A stretch of DNA of 19,460 nucleotides from contig JAZNNW010000070.1 in the NCBI GenBank assembly GCA_045580485.1, forward strand, positions 1 to 19,460. Reading direction: 5' to 3'. Below the pieces are notes generated by a model. It had not been told where the DNA came from and searched no databases. It saw nothing but the letters and a program-made list of their open reading frames with translations. A program made the translations under genes and the position numbers. Origin of the DNA: Avoscillospira sp045580485. GTDB lineage: Bacteria > Bacillota > Clostridia > Oscillospirales > Oscillospiraceae. This document shows, piece by piece, positions 1-5,980 of this stretch; position 1 is the stretch's first letter, and each line of letters begins with the position of its first letter.

Positions 1-122
1 GCCTTAACTGCTTTTTCTAAAGCCAATCGTTCCATACCGTTGATGTAACGACCTTCATCCGGCAGACGAATCGGCTGTTTTACTAAATTAGCCAGCACCC
101 TGGCGGCTTCGGTATTGGTCAT
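1..122 (-). CDS. Hypothetical protein, N-terminal fragment (runs off the window)
   Basis: Only the first 40 or so codons are present. The reading starts at the ATG at 120-122 and is still open at position 1. The peptide begins MTNTEAARVLANLVKQP and continues with a mixed charged, helical stretch. The start is supported by a GAGGT element just upstream, placed in the end of the preceding gene, whose TGA stop lies at 132-134. Small N-terminal helices of this type are common in phage accessory proteins, but I do not recognise a family. The function cannot be assigned. Confidence 0.6.
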   Translation of the reverse strand, partial: MTNTEAARVLANLVKQPIRLPDEGRYINGMERLALEKAVK

Positions 123-131
123 AACATTACC

Positions 132-512
132 TCAGTTGTTCACATAAAGGATGATGCAGGGTTTCCAGAACGGCTCATATTTGGCGAGTTCTTCTTTTAA
201 CAGGGCATCCCAGTCGTCGTTGGTTGCAATTCCCCACAGTTCCTCGTGCTGATTGTAAAGAACGTCCGACAAAGTTTCCTCGAAGTCATCTCTATCGGTG
301 TAGCACAAACAGTCGTTTACAGTCTGCCAGCAGTCGAGGTATTCGCCCACATAGGCGTTTACATGGGAACAGGAGGTGTATGAAAAATCGCCCTGGCTGG
401 CATCTTCACCAGCGAAAATCAGCAACGGGAGATCGGGATGATCGATAATGAGCTGCCGGAGTTCGTCCGTCGCATGAAGCAATCCCGTTGATTTACGTTC
501 GTCTGCGGTCAT
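132..512 (-). CDS. Hypothetical acidic phage protein
   Basis: This is a 126-residue acidic protein starting MTADERKSTGLLHATDELRQ. An upstream in-frame ATG at 534-536 exists, but the ATG at 510-512 is preceded by AGGAG at 8-9 nt, so the shorter start is preferred. It has no signal peptide or membrane segment. It contains a hydrophobic strand (LPLLIFAGEDAS, about residues 28-39) and several Asp/Glu-rich stretches, and ends in a hydrophobic strand (PCIILYVNN). Its start overlaps the end of the upstream zinc-ribbon gene by 20 nt, so the two are probably translated together. I recall similar proteins as conserved hypotheticals in phages of Firmicutes but cannot name a function. Confidence 0.75.
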   Translation of the reverse strand: MTADERKSTGLLHATDELRQLIIDHPDLPLLIFAGEDASQGDFSYTSCSHVNAYVGEYLDCWQTVNDCLCYTDRDDFEETLSDVLYNQHEELWGIATNDDWDALLKEELAKYEPFWKPCIILYVNN

Positions 513-798
513 TGGAAAGGCTCCTTTCATTTTCAACTAACTTCCGTCCACAGTTGGGGCAAAACCTGGGAGTATAGTAACCGATCAGACCCCAGCGCAT
601 GGATTTTCGGTCAAATTCTTCCATGATAATTTCCACGGGTTTCCCGGCACCAGAACGAAGCATCATTCGTTTTCCGTCAACAGAATCGCCCAAAGTGACA
701 TAGGACAAATCGTTATCGGGTCTTAACTCAGGATCTACGAATGCGTTGTTGCACATACCACAGGCGGGAATATTTTCGGGTCTATCAACAAGAGCCAT
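493..798 (-). CDS. Zinc-ribbon-like hypothetical protein
   Basis: This 101-residue protein has two Cys pairs, CGMC near residue 13-16 and CPNCGRK near residue 80-86. The spacing fits one treble-clef or zinc-ribbon site that brackets a small beta-rich core. The arrangement (an N-terminal CxxC, then a C-terminal FCPNCGRKL) is typical of small phage zinc-ribbon proteins whose role is unknown. A GAGGTGA ribosome binding site lies directly upstream of the ATG at 796-798. The gene sits 11 nt downstream of rtcB and overlaps the next gene. Zinc binding is inferred from the Cys pattern; nucleic-acid contact is possible but unproven. Confidence 0.75.
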   Translation of the reverse strand: MALVDRPENIPACGMCNNAFVDPELRPDNDLSYVTLGDSVDGKRMMLRSGAGKPVEIIMEEFDRKSMRWGLIGYYTPRFCPNCGRKLVENERSLSNDRRRT

Positions 799-809
799 AA
801 TGTGTCACC

Positions 810-2003
810 TCATTCACTTGCTTTGAAATTGTAGATGGGCTTGACGATCTTGAGGATTTCCACGGTATCAGCGATATTTTCTATGATTTCAACCATGGTT
901 TTATAAACCATCGGGCTTTCATCGATAGTGGACTGATTGACGGAAGTGGTGAAAATACCCTTCATGGAGTTTTCAAATTCCTCAAGAGATACAGTTTCTT
1001 TTGCTTTACTCCGGCTCATAATACGACCCGCACCATGAGGGGCAGAGCAATTCCAATCTTCATTACCCTTGCCAACACCGATGATGCAACCGTCACGCAT
1101 ATTGATCGGAATTAGTAGTTTTTCGCCAGCTTTGGCGGAGATGGCACCCTTGCGAACCAGGTTGGAACCAAACTCAATATAATTGTGGATGGTTTCAAAT
1201 GCACCAAGAGAGCGCCAGCCCATTTCATCAATGATGGCGGAAGCGATAGCATTGCGATTGAGAACGGCGAATCTCTGACAGATTGCCATATCGTGAAGGT
1301 AGTCATCACGGTACTTTCCAGTCAGATAACAGAGGTCTTTTGGAATACCCAGGGGATTAGGATGGAATTTACGATGAAGTTCTGTGATGGCTTTCTGGAT
1401 CTCCGACTTACGCCCCTTGGCTTTATACTCGGCAATCAGCTTTTCCTGCATAGCGTAGAGTTCATCCTTACCTTGCATGATTTCAACGGCGAGTTTCTGA
1501 TAATACTCCGCCACCTGTTTGCCAAGATTGCGACTACCAGTGTGGATAATCAGATACTTCCCACCCTCGGAATCGGTATCAATTTCGATGAAATGATTAC
1601 CTCCGCCAAGAGTACCGATGCTACGCTCAAGACGTTTGGTGTCTTTCAGTTCCCGGAAGCAGCGAAGCTGTTGAAGTTCATCGAAGCGGATCCATCTCCC
1701 GTCATGCACGTTACGTCCGCTGGGAATGCGCTTTCGGATGGCAGAATCGAGAGCAGTAAAATCGATTTCAATATTGCCGAGTTCCACGGTCAACATACCA
1801 CAACCGATATCGACACCGACGATGTTAGGAATAACCTTGTCGCCCAAATCAGCAGTAAAACCGATTACGCATCCAGCACCAGCGTGAACGTCCGGCATAA
1901 TACGCACTTTACAGTTTGCGAAAGCTGGCTGCTTGACAAGGGTGTAAATCTGATTTAGAGCTTCGGGTTCGATGTTTTCAGTAAAGATTTTGAGATCACT
2001 CAT
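810..2003 (-). CDS. rtcB: RtcB-type RNA ligase (3'-phosphate/5'-OH)
   Basis: This 397-residue protein is a near full-length member of the RtcB family. RtcB joins RNA ends carrying a 2',3'-cyclic phosphate or 3'-phosphate to a 5'-OH end, using GTP and Mn2+. Visible signatures are MPDVHAG (36-42), VDIGCGM with the metal-binding Cys (64-70), GGGNHFIE (133-140), HTGSRNLG (154-161) and PHGAGRIMSR. His323 in that last motif matches the His that becomes guanylylated in the E. coli enzyme. The start follows a GAGGTGA element. No archease gene is seen in the window. It is the last enzyme of a stretch that also holds a HAD phosphatase-like protein and an ATP-type RNA ligase, so repair of phage or host tRNA cut by host anticodon nucleases is a reasonable inferred role. 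The family assignment is secure. Confidence 0.95.
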   Translation of the reverse strand: MSDLKIFTENIEPEALNQIYTLVKQPAFANCKVRIMPDVHAGAGCVIGFTADLGDKVIPNIVGVDIGCGMLTVELGNIEIDFTALDSAIRKRIPSGRNVHDGRWIRFDELQQLRCFRELKDTKRLERSIGTLGGGNHFIEIDTDSEGGKYLIIHTGSRNLGKQVAEYYQKLAVEIMQGKDELYAMQEKLIAEYKAKGRKSEIQKAITELHRKFHPNPLGIPKDLCYLTGKYRDDYLHDMAICQRFAVLNRNAIASAIIDEMGWRSLGAFETIHNYIEFGSNLVRKGAISAKAGEKLLIPINMRDGCIIGVGKGNEDWNCSAPHGAGRIMSRSKAKETVSLEEFENSMKGIFTTSVNQSTIDESPMVYKTMVEIIENIADTVEILKIVKPIYNFKASE

Positions 2004-2021
2004 TGTTTTTCACCTCAAGTA

Positions 2022-2372
2022 TTATTTATTCCAGGGCGTGAAGTTCACGATCTTTGCCAGCAGGGTTTCGGGATGACCATCGAAACAGATTGCCCGGTCG
2101 TCGATATAGACGATGGCGGGAGGTTTTTCCATCTTGATAGCATCCACTTTGATTCTGTGTTCCCAGAGGTAATCACGCACGGCTTTCAGACCTTCACGAG
2201 TTGAACAGCGGGTAGACACTACAACGACTTCATATCCGGCTGCACGGATGTTGTCGATAGTTTCCTTGATACCGGGGACAGGGGGATCGGGGATAACCCC
2301 GACTCCCTGCCAGCCGCTGATATAACTATGGATGACTCCATCAAAATCGAACACAACGGTCTGTTTGTTCAT
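2022..2372 (-). CDS. HAD-superfamily hydrolase, short phage type
   Basis: This 116-residue protein carries compact HAD signatures. Motif I is VVFDFDGVI (residues 6-14, DxD nucleophile and acid), motif II is VVVSTR near 49-54, a Lys lies near 81 (KMEKPP), and the acidic motif IV is IVYIDDRA near 87-94. No cap domain is present, which suits a large substrate or a stand-alone core. It overlaps the thyX stop by 4 nt (ATGA) and has GGAGG 9 nt upstream, so it is co-translated with thyX. Substrate candidates are a nucleotide (with ThyX) or a 3'-phosphate of nucleic acid (with the two RNA ligases), as in the phosphatase domain of Pnkp. Sequence alone does not decide between them. The usual Thr after the second Asp is replaced (DFDGVIH). 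Confidence 0.85.
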   Translation of the reverse strand: MNKQTVVFDFDGVIHSYISGWQGVGVIPDPPVPGIKETIDNIRAAGYEVVVVSTRCSTREGLKAVRDYLWEHRIKVDAIKMEKPPAIVYIDDRAICFDGHPETLLAKIVNFTPWNK

Positions 2373-2974
2373 TCCTTCTTACCTCCGCAGTTCTCATGGC
2401 AGATGATACGACCGCTCTTACACTTGGGTACCAGCATGAAATGCAATGCGGAGGGCACCTGGGAGATCATTTCTCTTACCAAATTACGGATTTCCCACTG
2501 CGCCCGAAGACACAGCCGCTCGTTCGCCAGATGAATCAGCTCTCTCAGATTGCAGGAGAGGTAGAGAGAGGTTTCACAGGCGTTGGGGAGAACATACCGG
2601 GCATCCTCATTGGGGACACCTTTTGCCTGATAAGTTTCGTACCAGTCCTTGATATCCTCCATATCATTGGCGAATACTCCATCACCAATGGAAGGAGGAG
2701 TGACAAAACCGAAACCATCCTCAGAGCAGTAACGCTGACTGCGCTGGGTAAAGCTGCAATGACGGTGCCGGACGAGCTGATGGGAACAGGCTCGGGAGAT
2801 ACCTTCGATTTTGAAGGTAAAGTAAATGTGCTCGAAGACACTGTGATGACCATTGCGGTACAGGTGCTTCACCAGACCCATGGCATTGCTGGGATCGCTG
2901 TCATAACAGATGCTGGCAATCTGAGCAATGGTTTCGATGGGATTGGGAGTTGCCTGGATAAGAGTAACTTTCAT
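2369..2974 (-). CDS. thyX: Flavin-dependent thymidylate synthase
   Basis: This 201-residue protein is a full-length ThyX. It makes dTMP from dUMP with FAD, NADPH and methylene-tetrahydrofolate, supplying thymidine for phage DNA synthesis. The defining RHRX7S motif is complete: R69-H70-R71 followed by seven residues and S79, in RHRHCSFTQRSQRY. The C-terminal half shows the helical stretch ELIHLANERLCLRAQWEIR that completes the dUMP site in the family. The N-terminal KVTLIQATPNP strand and the HHSVFEH segment (43-49) also match. The ribosome binding site GGAGGT lies inside the end of the small gene upstream, 8 nt before the ATG. A 4-nt overlap links it to the HAD gene downstream. Confidence 0.96.
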   Translation of the reverse strand: MKVTLIQATPNPIETIAQIASICYDSDPSNAMGLVKHLYRNGHHSVFEHIYFTFKIEGISRACSHQLVRHRHCSFTQRSQRYCSEDGFGFVTPPSIGDGVFANDMEDIKDWYETYQAKGVPNEDARYVLPNACETSLYLSCNLRELIHLANERLCLRAQWEIRNLVREMISQVPSALHFMLVPKCKSGRIICHENCGGKKE

Positions 2975-2977
2975 TGG

Positions 2978-3127
2978 TTATACCTCCTTAATAGGGCGTT
3001 CTTTCAGCCAACGCCGCCATGCAAAGAACCGAATCATGGGCGGCTCACGTTTCAGCCAGCTCTCGAATCTCTGGGTGTACGCCAGATTCACGAGATACCG
3101 ACGTTTCTTCTCTCTGCTTTCGCTCAT
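2978..3127 (-). CDS. Small basic hypothetical protein (49 aa)
   Basis: This short gene encodes 49 residues, beginning MSESREKKRRYLVNLAYTQ and ending LKERPIKEV. It is rich in Arg, Lys, Trp and Phe and looks like a small basic helical protein. It is supported by a good ribosome binding site (GAAGGAG, 7 nt before the ATG), by filling exactly the gap between the RNA ligase gene and thyX, and by the fact that its last codons supply the GGAGGT used by thyX. The Trp/Arg motif (FFAWRRWLKERP) could contact nucleic acid or a membrane surface, which is speculation. No family is recognised. Confidence 0.7.
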   Translation of the reverse strand: MSESREKKRRYLVNLAYTQRFESWLKREPPMIRFFAWRRWLKERPIKEV

Positions 3128-3149
3128 AGAGATACTCCTTCTAATTGAA

Positions 3150-3731
3150 TTATTTCTTCACCGGGAAGGGCAAACCGAAATCGGTTCGCTTGATTTTGCA
3201 CTGAGGTTCACCGTCTTTCCAGAAGACCAAACCTTCGTGGGCAGGGTTTTCGATAAGCCATTTGCGAATGCCCTCGATAGTACGCTCGACTCTTACGGTA
3301 ACATCTCCGTGACGACACAATCTGTCATGGTTCAGATCGTAAGGGTTATTCTGGAAATGAAGACCGATAGCTTCATAAGTACCGTCTTTCAAAACAAAAG
3401 GTTGCGAACGACTGGTGTAATCGAGAGCGGCAAGAAACCACTTGTCAGAAGGATTATCTGCGGAAATCTTTACCCAATGGGGATGGTGCCCTGTAACGGG
3501 ATCCGGCGGGCAACAAGGGATGGCACCCTCAGGGGCTTTCTTTCCCTTTTTGGCATCATATCTCTTGTAGAACTCACCGTTGATGATGGCGCAACAGCTA
3601 CCATCAAGTTTAACAGTTGCAACACCTTCTCCGTTCAATACCCATTCCATGCCGGGATGAACAGTATCGGTGATACCGACAATGCGGTGATTTTCAAATA
3701 CTCTCTCAAAGAGAGTGGGGATTTTCTTCAT
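3150..3731 (-). CDS. ATP-type RNA ligase, RLIG1/DUF5565-like
   Basis: This 193-residue protein looks like a minimal nucleotidyltransferase-fold RNA ligase of the DUF5565 type, the family of human RLIG1 (C12orf29). It would adenylylate a 5'-phosphate end and join it to a 3'-OH. The active-site lysine is K41 in motif I, KLDGS. Other motifs are DGTYEAIG near 116-123 (E120), EGLVFW (166-171, motif IV) and CKIKR (178-182, motif V). The segment FYKRYDAKKGKKAPEGAIPC after motif I is also characteristic of the family. I place the start at 3729-3731, preceded by AGGAG at 9 nt. A longer in-frame start at 3801-3803 lacks a good binding site and would overlap a small gene. Together with RtcB it gives the phage two different RNA-sealing chemistries. 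Confidence 0.85.
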   Translation of the reverse strand: MKKIPTLFERVFENHRIVGITDTVHPGMEWVLNGEGVATVKLDGSCCAIINGEFYKRYDAKKGKKAPEGAIPCCPPDPVTGHHPHWVKISADNPSDKWFLAALDYTSRSQPFVLKDGTYEAIGLHFQNNPYDLNHDRLCRHGDVTVRVERTIEGIRKWLIENPAHEGLVFWKDGEPQCKIKRTDFGLPFPVKK

Positions 3732-3849
3732 GGGGTTTTTCTCCTTTCTCTTGGAGTAGTAACATATCGTACCCGCTACGGATGAACCGCAGAGTCTTTT
3801 CATGGTTGCACCGATTACCCAGATAGGTGTAGATCAGTCGCATATCCAT
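3706..3849 (-). CDS. Possible small protein (47 aa) overlapping the RNA ligase start
   Basis: An open frame of 47 codons starts ATG at 3847-3849 directly after the TAA of the upstream gene (3850-3852), and ends TGA at 3706-3708, 26 nt inside the RNA ligase gene. The peptide begins MDMRLIYTYLGNRCNHEKT and is mixed hydrophobic and basic. There is no convincing ribosome binding site, so translation would rely on coupling to the preceding stop. It is listed because it fills an otherwise unexplained stretch of about 115 nt. The alternative is that this DNA is a leader or belongs to a longer RNA ligase. Confidence 0.45.
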   Translation of the reverse strand: MDMRLIYTYLGNRCNHEKTLRFIRSGYDMLLLQEKGEKPHEENPHSL

Positions 3850-4128
3850 TTAGGTGAAGTCGGTTCCACAGAAACGATTGATACCCATTCTGTGATACCG
3901 ATGTACCTGTTTGTTACGGGATTCGCTATCGAAATGCTGACTCTTGAATGCTTCTCTGGAAAGCCATTCCAGCAGTTTGGCGATGACATCTTCCTCAGTT
4001 TCGCAGTCAGCCAGGATGAAATAGGAATTTACCCTGCGGTGAGGGTCTGCGATAAATTCCAGATGGGTATTGATGATGGAATCCGGGAAAGCTGCTCCCA
4101 GACGTTCAGTGATATCAGTTCCTACCAT
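3850..4128 (-). CDS. Hypothetical protein (92 aa)
   Basis: This is a small soluble protein of mixed alpha/beta look, beginning MVGTDITERLGAAFPDS. A central strand-helix segment (YFILADCETEEDVIAKLLEWLSREAF, about residues 36-61) is its most ordered part, and the C-terminus is basic with several His and Arg. The start overlaps the end of the upstream gene by 14 nt, and a GGAG element stands about 10 nt before the ATG. I do not recognise a named family. Its position in a string of small, overlapping genes suggests an accessory role during infection rather than a core one. Confidence 0.7.
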   Translation of the reverse strand: MVGTDITERLGAAFPDSIINTHLEFIADPHRRVNSYFILADCETEEDVIAKLLEWLSREAFKSQHFDSESRNKQVHRYHRMGINRFCGTDFT

Positions 4129-4501
4129 TTTTGATTTTCTCCAGTGTAGATTGGAACTCTAACCAATCCTCAAAGTAATTGTTGAGAACGTACAGTTCGT
4201 CACGGTGTTCATCCGTGTTGAAATTGTGTCCCCAGAGAGCTTTGCGGATAGGAGCAAGTCGTTTGTTATATTCCTTGACATTACCGATGGCAAACGTAGC
4301 TGCTTGCGGGGTGCCGTTCGGAGAGAAATAAAGATACCATTTCCATTTGTATTTGCGGTTGTGGCGATCTTTGGTAGTAGGACGGAAACAGATGTAACCA
4401 TACCGTTTCGTCCAAATATTGATGGCGTAGTGCATTGCATTATCACCGTAAATGGTAATCCTACTACCGAGATCGATGTGACCTGTGAAGTGCTTCATCA
4501 T
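4115..4501 (-). CDS. Hypothetical protein (128 aa), Trp/Tyr-rich basic core
   Basis: This 128-residue protein begins MMKHFTGHIDLGSRITIYG. Its centre is aromatic and basic (KYKWKWYLYFSPNGTP, about residues 50-65), suggesting a beta-sheet core, followed by a helical C-terminus ending in TLEKIKNGRN. The start codon overlaps the upstream stop (TGATG). A second in-frame Met follows at once. I recall similar aromatic proteins as conserved hypotheticals in phages of gut Firmicutes, without a function. No catalytic motif, Cys cluster or membrane segment is seen. Confidence 0.72.
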   Translation of the reverse strand: MMKHFTGHIDLGSRITIYGDNAMHYAINIWTKRYGYICFRPTTKDRHNRKYKWKWYLYFSPNGTPQAATFAIGNVKEYNKRLAPIRKALWGHNFNTDEHRDELYVLNNYFEDWLEFQSTLEKIKNGRN

Positions 4502-4740
4502 CTGCCCTCCATACGATCAAACATGGAGGAGAGGACATTCAGCTCACGCCGTAACCGGACGATTGCATCCTGGATCTGCGTTTTGGTGGCACCCCGTTCA
4601 GCGATACCGTTATAGCTTGCGAGATATGCATGATCGGCTTTGTTGAGGGTGTTCCGGCGGTTTTCGTGGGTGATAACAGCCATGGTCAACCGCTTTTCCA
4701 GCTCATTGCAGAATTTCATTTGCTCAATGATATCAGTCAT
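4498..4740 (-). CDS. Small helical, coiled-coil-like protein
   Basis: This 80-residue protein is predicted by eye to be almost all helix (MTDIIEQMKFCNELEKRLTM, then a basic middle and RLRRELNVLSSMFDRMEGR). Heptad-like spacing of Leu/Ile/Met suggests a helical hairpin or dimer. The ribosome binding site is GGGGGA shortly before the ATG, inside the end of the NrdD-tail-like gene, which it overlaps by 8 nt. Its stop overlaps the next start. The function is unknown. Confidence 0.72.
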   Translation of the reverse strand: MTDIIEQMKFCNELEKRLTMAVITHENRRNTLNKADHAYLASYNGIAERGATKTQIQDAIVRLRRELNVLSSMFDRMEGR

Positions 4741-4900
4741 GGGAATCCCCCTTGACAGTGGAGATATTGTGCTTCACACGGTCACGTTCTTCGGCTTTCT
4801 TGGCGTTGTTCCAGCGATCCATGGTACCTACCAGATAACCAGTGATACGCCGAATGCGCTCGAAACGAACGCCTTTACCTAAATTCGTTTTATCAGACAT
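4733..4900 (-). CDS. Stand-alone NrdD C-terminal-like peptide (55 aa)
   Basis: This 55-residue gene reads from ATG 4898-4900 to TGA 4733-4735, with GGGAG 8 nt upstream. Its core, ERIRRITGYLVGTMDRWNN followed by AKKAEERDRVKH (about residues 14-44), closely resembles the last part of class III anaerobic ribonucleotide reductase (NrdD), where an R-(I/V)-x-G-Y motif carries the glycyl radical and a W-N-x-x-K-x-x-E-x-x-D-R tail follows. The Cys zinc site that normally precedes this part of NrdD is absent. It might act as a replaceable glycyl-radical tail for host NrdD, in the way GrcA/YfiD does for pyruvate formate-lyase, or it may be a regulatory decoy. The resemblance is recalled, not searched; the function is inference. 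Confidence 0.75.
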   Translation of the reverse strand: MSDKTNLGKGVRFERIRRITGYLVGTMDRWNNAKKAEERDRVKHNISTVKGDSHD

Positions 4901-4923
4901 TTTTTTCGCTCCCTTCTATGAGA

Positions 4924-5193
4924 TCAGATATTCTCTTTGTAAAGCGGAGTGCCTTTAAGAAAATGCTCATTCAGTGCTTTATTCCACTGAGTATGGCACT
5001 CAGGACATACACGGATATTGTCGTGAGGAACGATACCTTTCGGAACGCTCACTAAACCCCAACCTTCCGGGTAAGGCTCGAATTTGTTCCATCGGGTATA
5101 ACCGCCGTCGGTTTCACCTTCACCGACACATCTGCGAAAAACCTGGGCACCGCAGCGTTCACAGGTAGAAAGCTGACCATTTATCTGACTCAC
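4924..5193 (-). CDS. Zinc-ribbon-like hypothetical protein
   Basis: This 89-residue protein has CERCG near residues 11-15, an additional Cys at 22, and CPECH near residues 63-67. Two well separated CxxC knuckles fit a zinc ribbon around a central Gly/Pro-rich loop (EGWGLVSVPKGIVPHDN). The start codon is GTG (5191-5193), overlapping the upstream TGA (GTGA) and preceded by GGAGG at 8 nt, which decides the start. Proteins of this build are common in Firmicute phages and usually left as hypothetical. Zinc binding is inferred from the pattern. Confidence 0.75.
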   Translation of the reverse strand: MSQINGQLSTCERCGAQVFRRCVGEGETDGGYTRWNKFEPYPEGWGLVSVPKGIVPHDNIRVCPECHTQWNKALNEHFLKGTPLYKENI

Positions 5194-5402
5194 TGGTAAT
5201 TCCTCCTACCAAAGATCAGATGAACCATGTCAAGCTGACCCTTCATGTGGTATATCTCACGTTCTGCTTCCTTGAGTCGGCAATGCAACTCAGCATTTTC
5301 AGCCCGGAGCTTTTCACGTTCGGGAATCTGTGCATCCAGCTCTTTCCTGAGAGCTTCGTTCTCAGCAACAATCAGATGCACATCTTTTTCGGGATGATAC
5401 AT
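5190..5402 (-). CDS. Coiled-coil (leucine-zipper-like) small protein
   Basis: This 70-residue protein is dominated by one long helix with regular hydrophobic positions: VAENEALRKELDAQIPEREK, then LRAENAELHCRLKEAEREI. These repeats predict a parallel coiled coil of about six heptads (residues 10-55), with a short hydrophobic and basic tail. GGAGG stands 9 nt before the ATG. It sits between two Cys-rich genes with a 4-nt overlap downstream. It may be an oligomerisation or adaptor protein, but nothing in the sequence identifies a partner. Confidence 0.75.
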   Translation of the reverse strand: MYHPEKDVHLIVAENEALRKELDAQIPEREKLRAENAELHCRLKEAEREIYHMKGQLDMVHLIFGRRNYQ

Positions 5403-5406
5403 TAGG

Positions 5407-5844
5407 TTATTCCTCCTTTACGGGTTGGTGGAGCCATTTCAAGCGGCACTCGAAGCAGTTAACAGAACCGAATTGATTCTGCGGTTGCTCGGAACAGGTG
5501 GATCCCCTGCAACCATCCAGCAGGAGCTGCGCCAATTCTTCGTCGGTCATGGATCGAATAACCTGGGCGTTGGTTTTCTGCCGGAAGTGGCGACAATCAC
5601 GAAGTAAATCGGGACAGGGGGAGTCAACAACTCTTTCACACCAACCGCTTCTTTTCAAATTGGCACAATTCTTGCATTTAACATTTTTGGGCATGGATTT
5701 TACCTCCGTCAGAGCTTCCAGTGCATCGGCTGCTTTATCGAACAGCATACACCGTGTCAGATTTCGATCCGGTTTACATTCGGTACAGGGGCAGTTATCG
5801 CAGTCAGGTGCCCGGAGAGCTGCTATCAGATTTGCGATTTCCAC
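5407..5844 (-). CDS. Cys-rich hypothetical protein of two modules
   Basis: This is a 145-residue protein with 16 cysteines. The N-terminal part (residues 1-45) has MEIANLIAALRAPDCDNCPC, then CKPDRNLTRCMLFDKAADALEAL. This combination of a small Cys cluster with an AADALEAL helix is often seen at the start of phage accessory proteins. The middle and C-terminal parts carry further clusters (CKNCANLKRSGWCERV, then CPDLLRDC) and end NCFECRLKWLHQPVKEE after an RSMTDEELAQLL helix, another recurring phage module. The start is a GTG (5842-5844) with GGAGG 6 nt upstream; the ATG two bases away leads to an immediate stop. Zinc binding is likely; the function is unknown. Confidence 0.75.
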   Translation of the reverse strand: MEIANLIAALRAPDCDNCPCTECKPDRNLTRCMLFDKAADALEALTEVKSMPKNVKCKNCANLKRSGWCERVVDSPCPDLLRDCRHFRQKTNAQVIRSMTDEELAQLLLDGCRGSTCSEQPQNQFGSVNCFECRLKWLHQPVKEE

Positions 5845-5980
5845 ATCGCACCTCCTTGACTACGGTGATGTTTTTACAGGGACAGTCCAGGGGACAGTCA
5901 CGACAATCGAGCTGTTCTCCCCAGACCTCCCAATATGAGTAATTAACAATACACCGTGGGTTGACGACCTTTACAGCCAT
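5804..5980 (-). CDS. Small Cys-rich protein (58 aa)
   Basis: This short gene encodes 58 residues, beginning MAVKVVNPRCIVNYSYWEVW, with a central cluster LDCRDCPLDCPCKNITVV (about residues 25-42), giving six cysteines in all. The ATG (5978-5980) overlaps the stop of the lipoprotein gene as TGATG, pointing to translational coupling. The 3' end overlaps the next gene by 41 nt and contains its GGAGG element. The overlap is long for a bacterial genome but not unusual for phages. The Cys cluster and the exact fit after the upstream stop support a real gene. The metal ligand and function are unknown. Confidence 0.6.
   Translation of the reverse strand: MAVKVVNPRCIVNYSYWEVWGEQLDCRDCPLDCPCKNITVVKEVRCGNRKSDSSSPGT

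Noticed and set aside
1185..1958. A 257-codon plus-strand open frame opposite rtcB, and similar plus-strand frames opposite thyX and the RNA ligase.
   Set aside because: They lie entirely within well supported minus-strand enzymes, lack domains and have no consistent ribosome binding sites.
3732..3803. An N-terminal extension of the RNA ligase by 24 residues.
   Set aside because: The downstream ATG at 3729-3731 has AGGAG at 9 nt and begins the conserved protein. The extension has no good binding site and overlaps a possible small gene.
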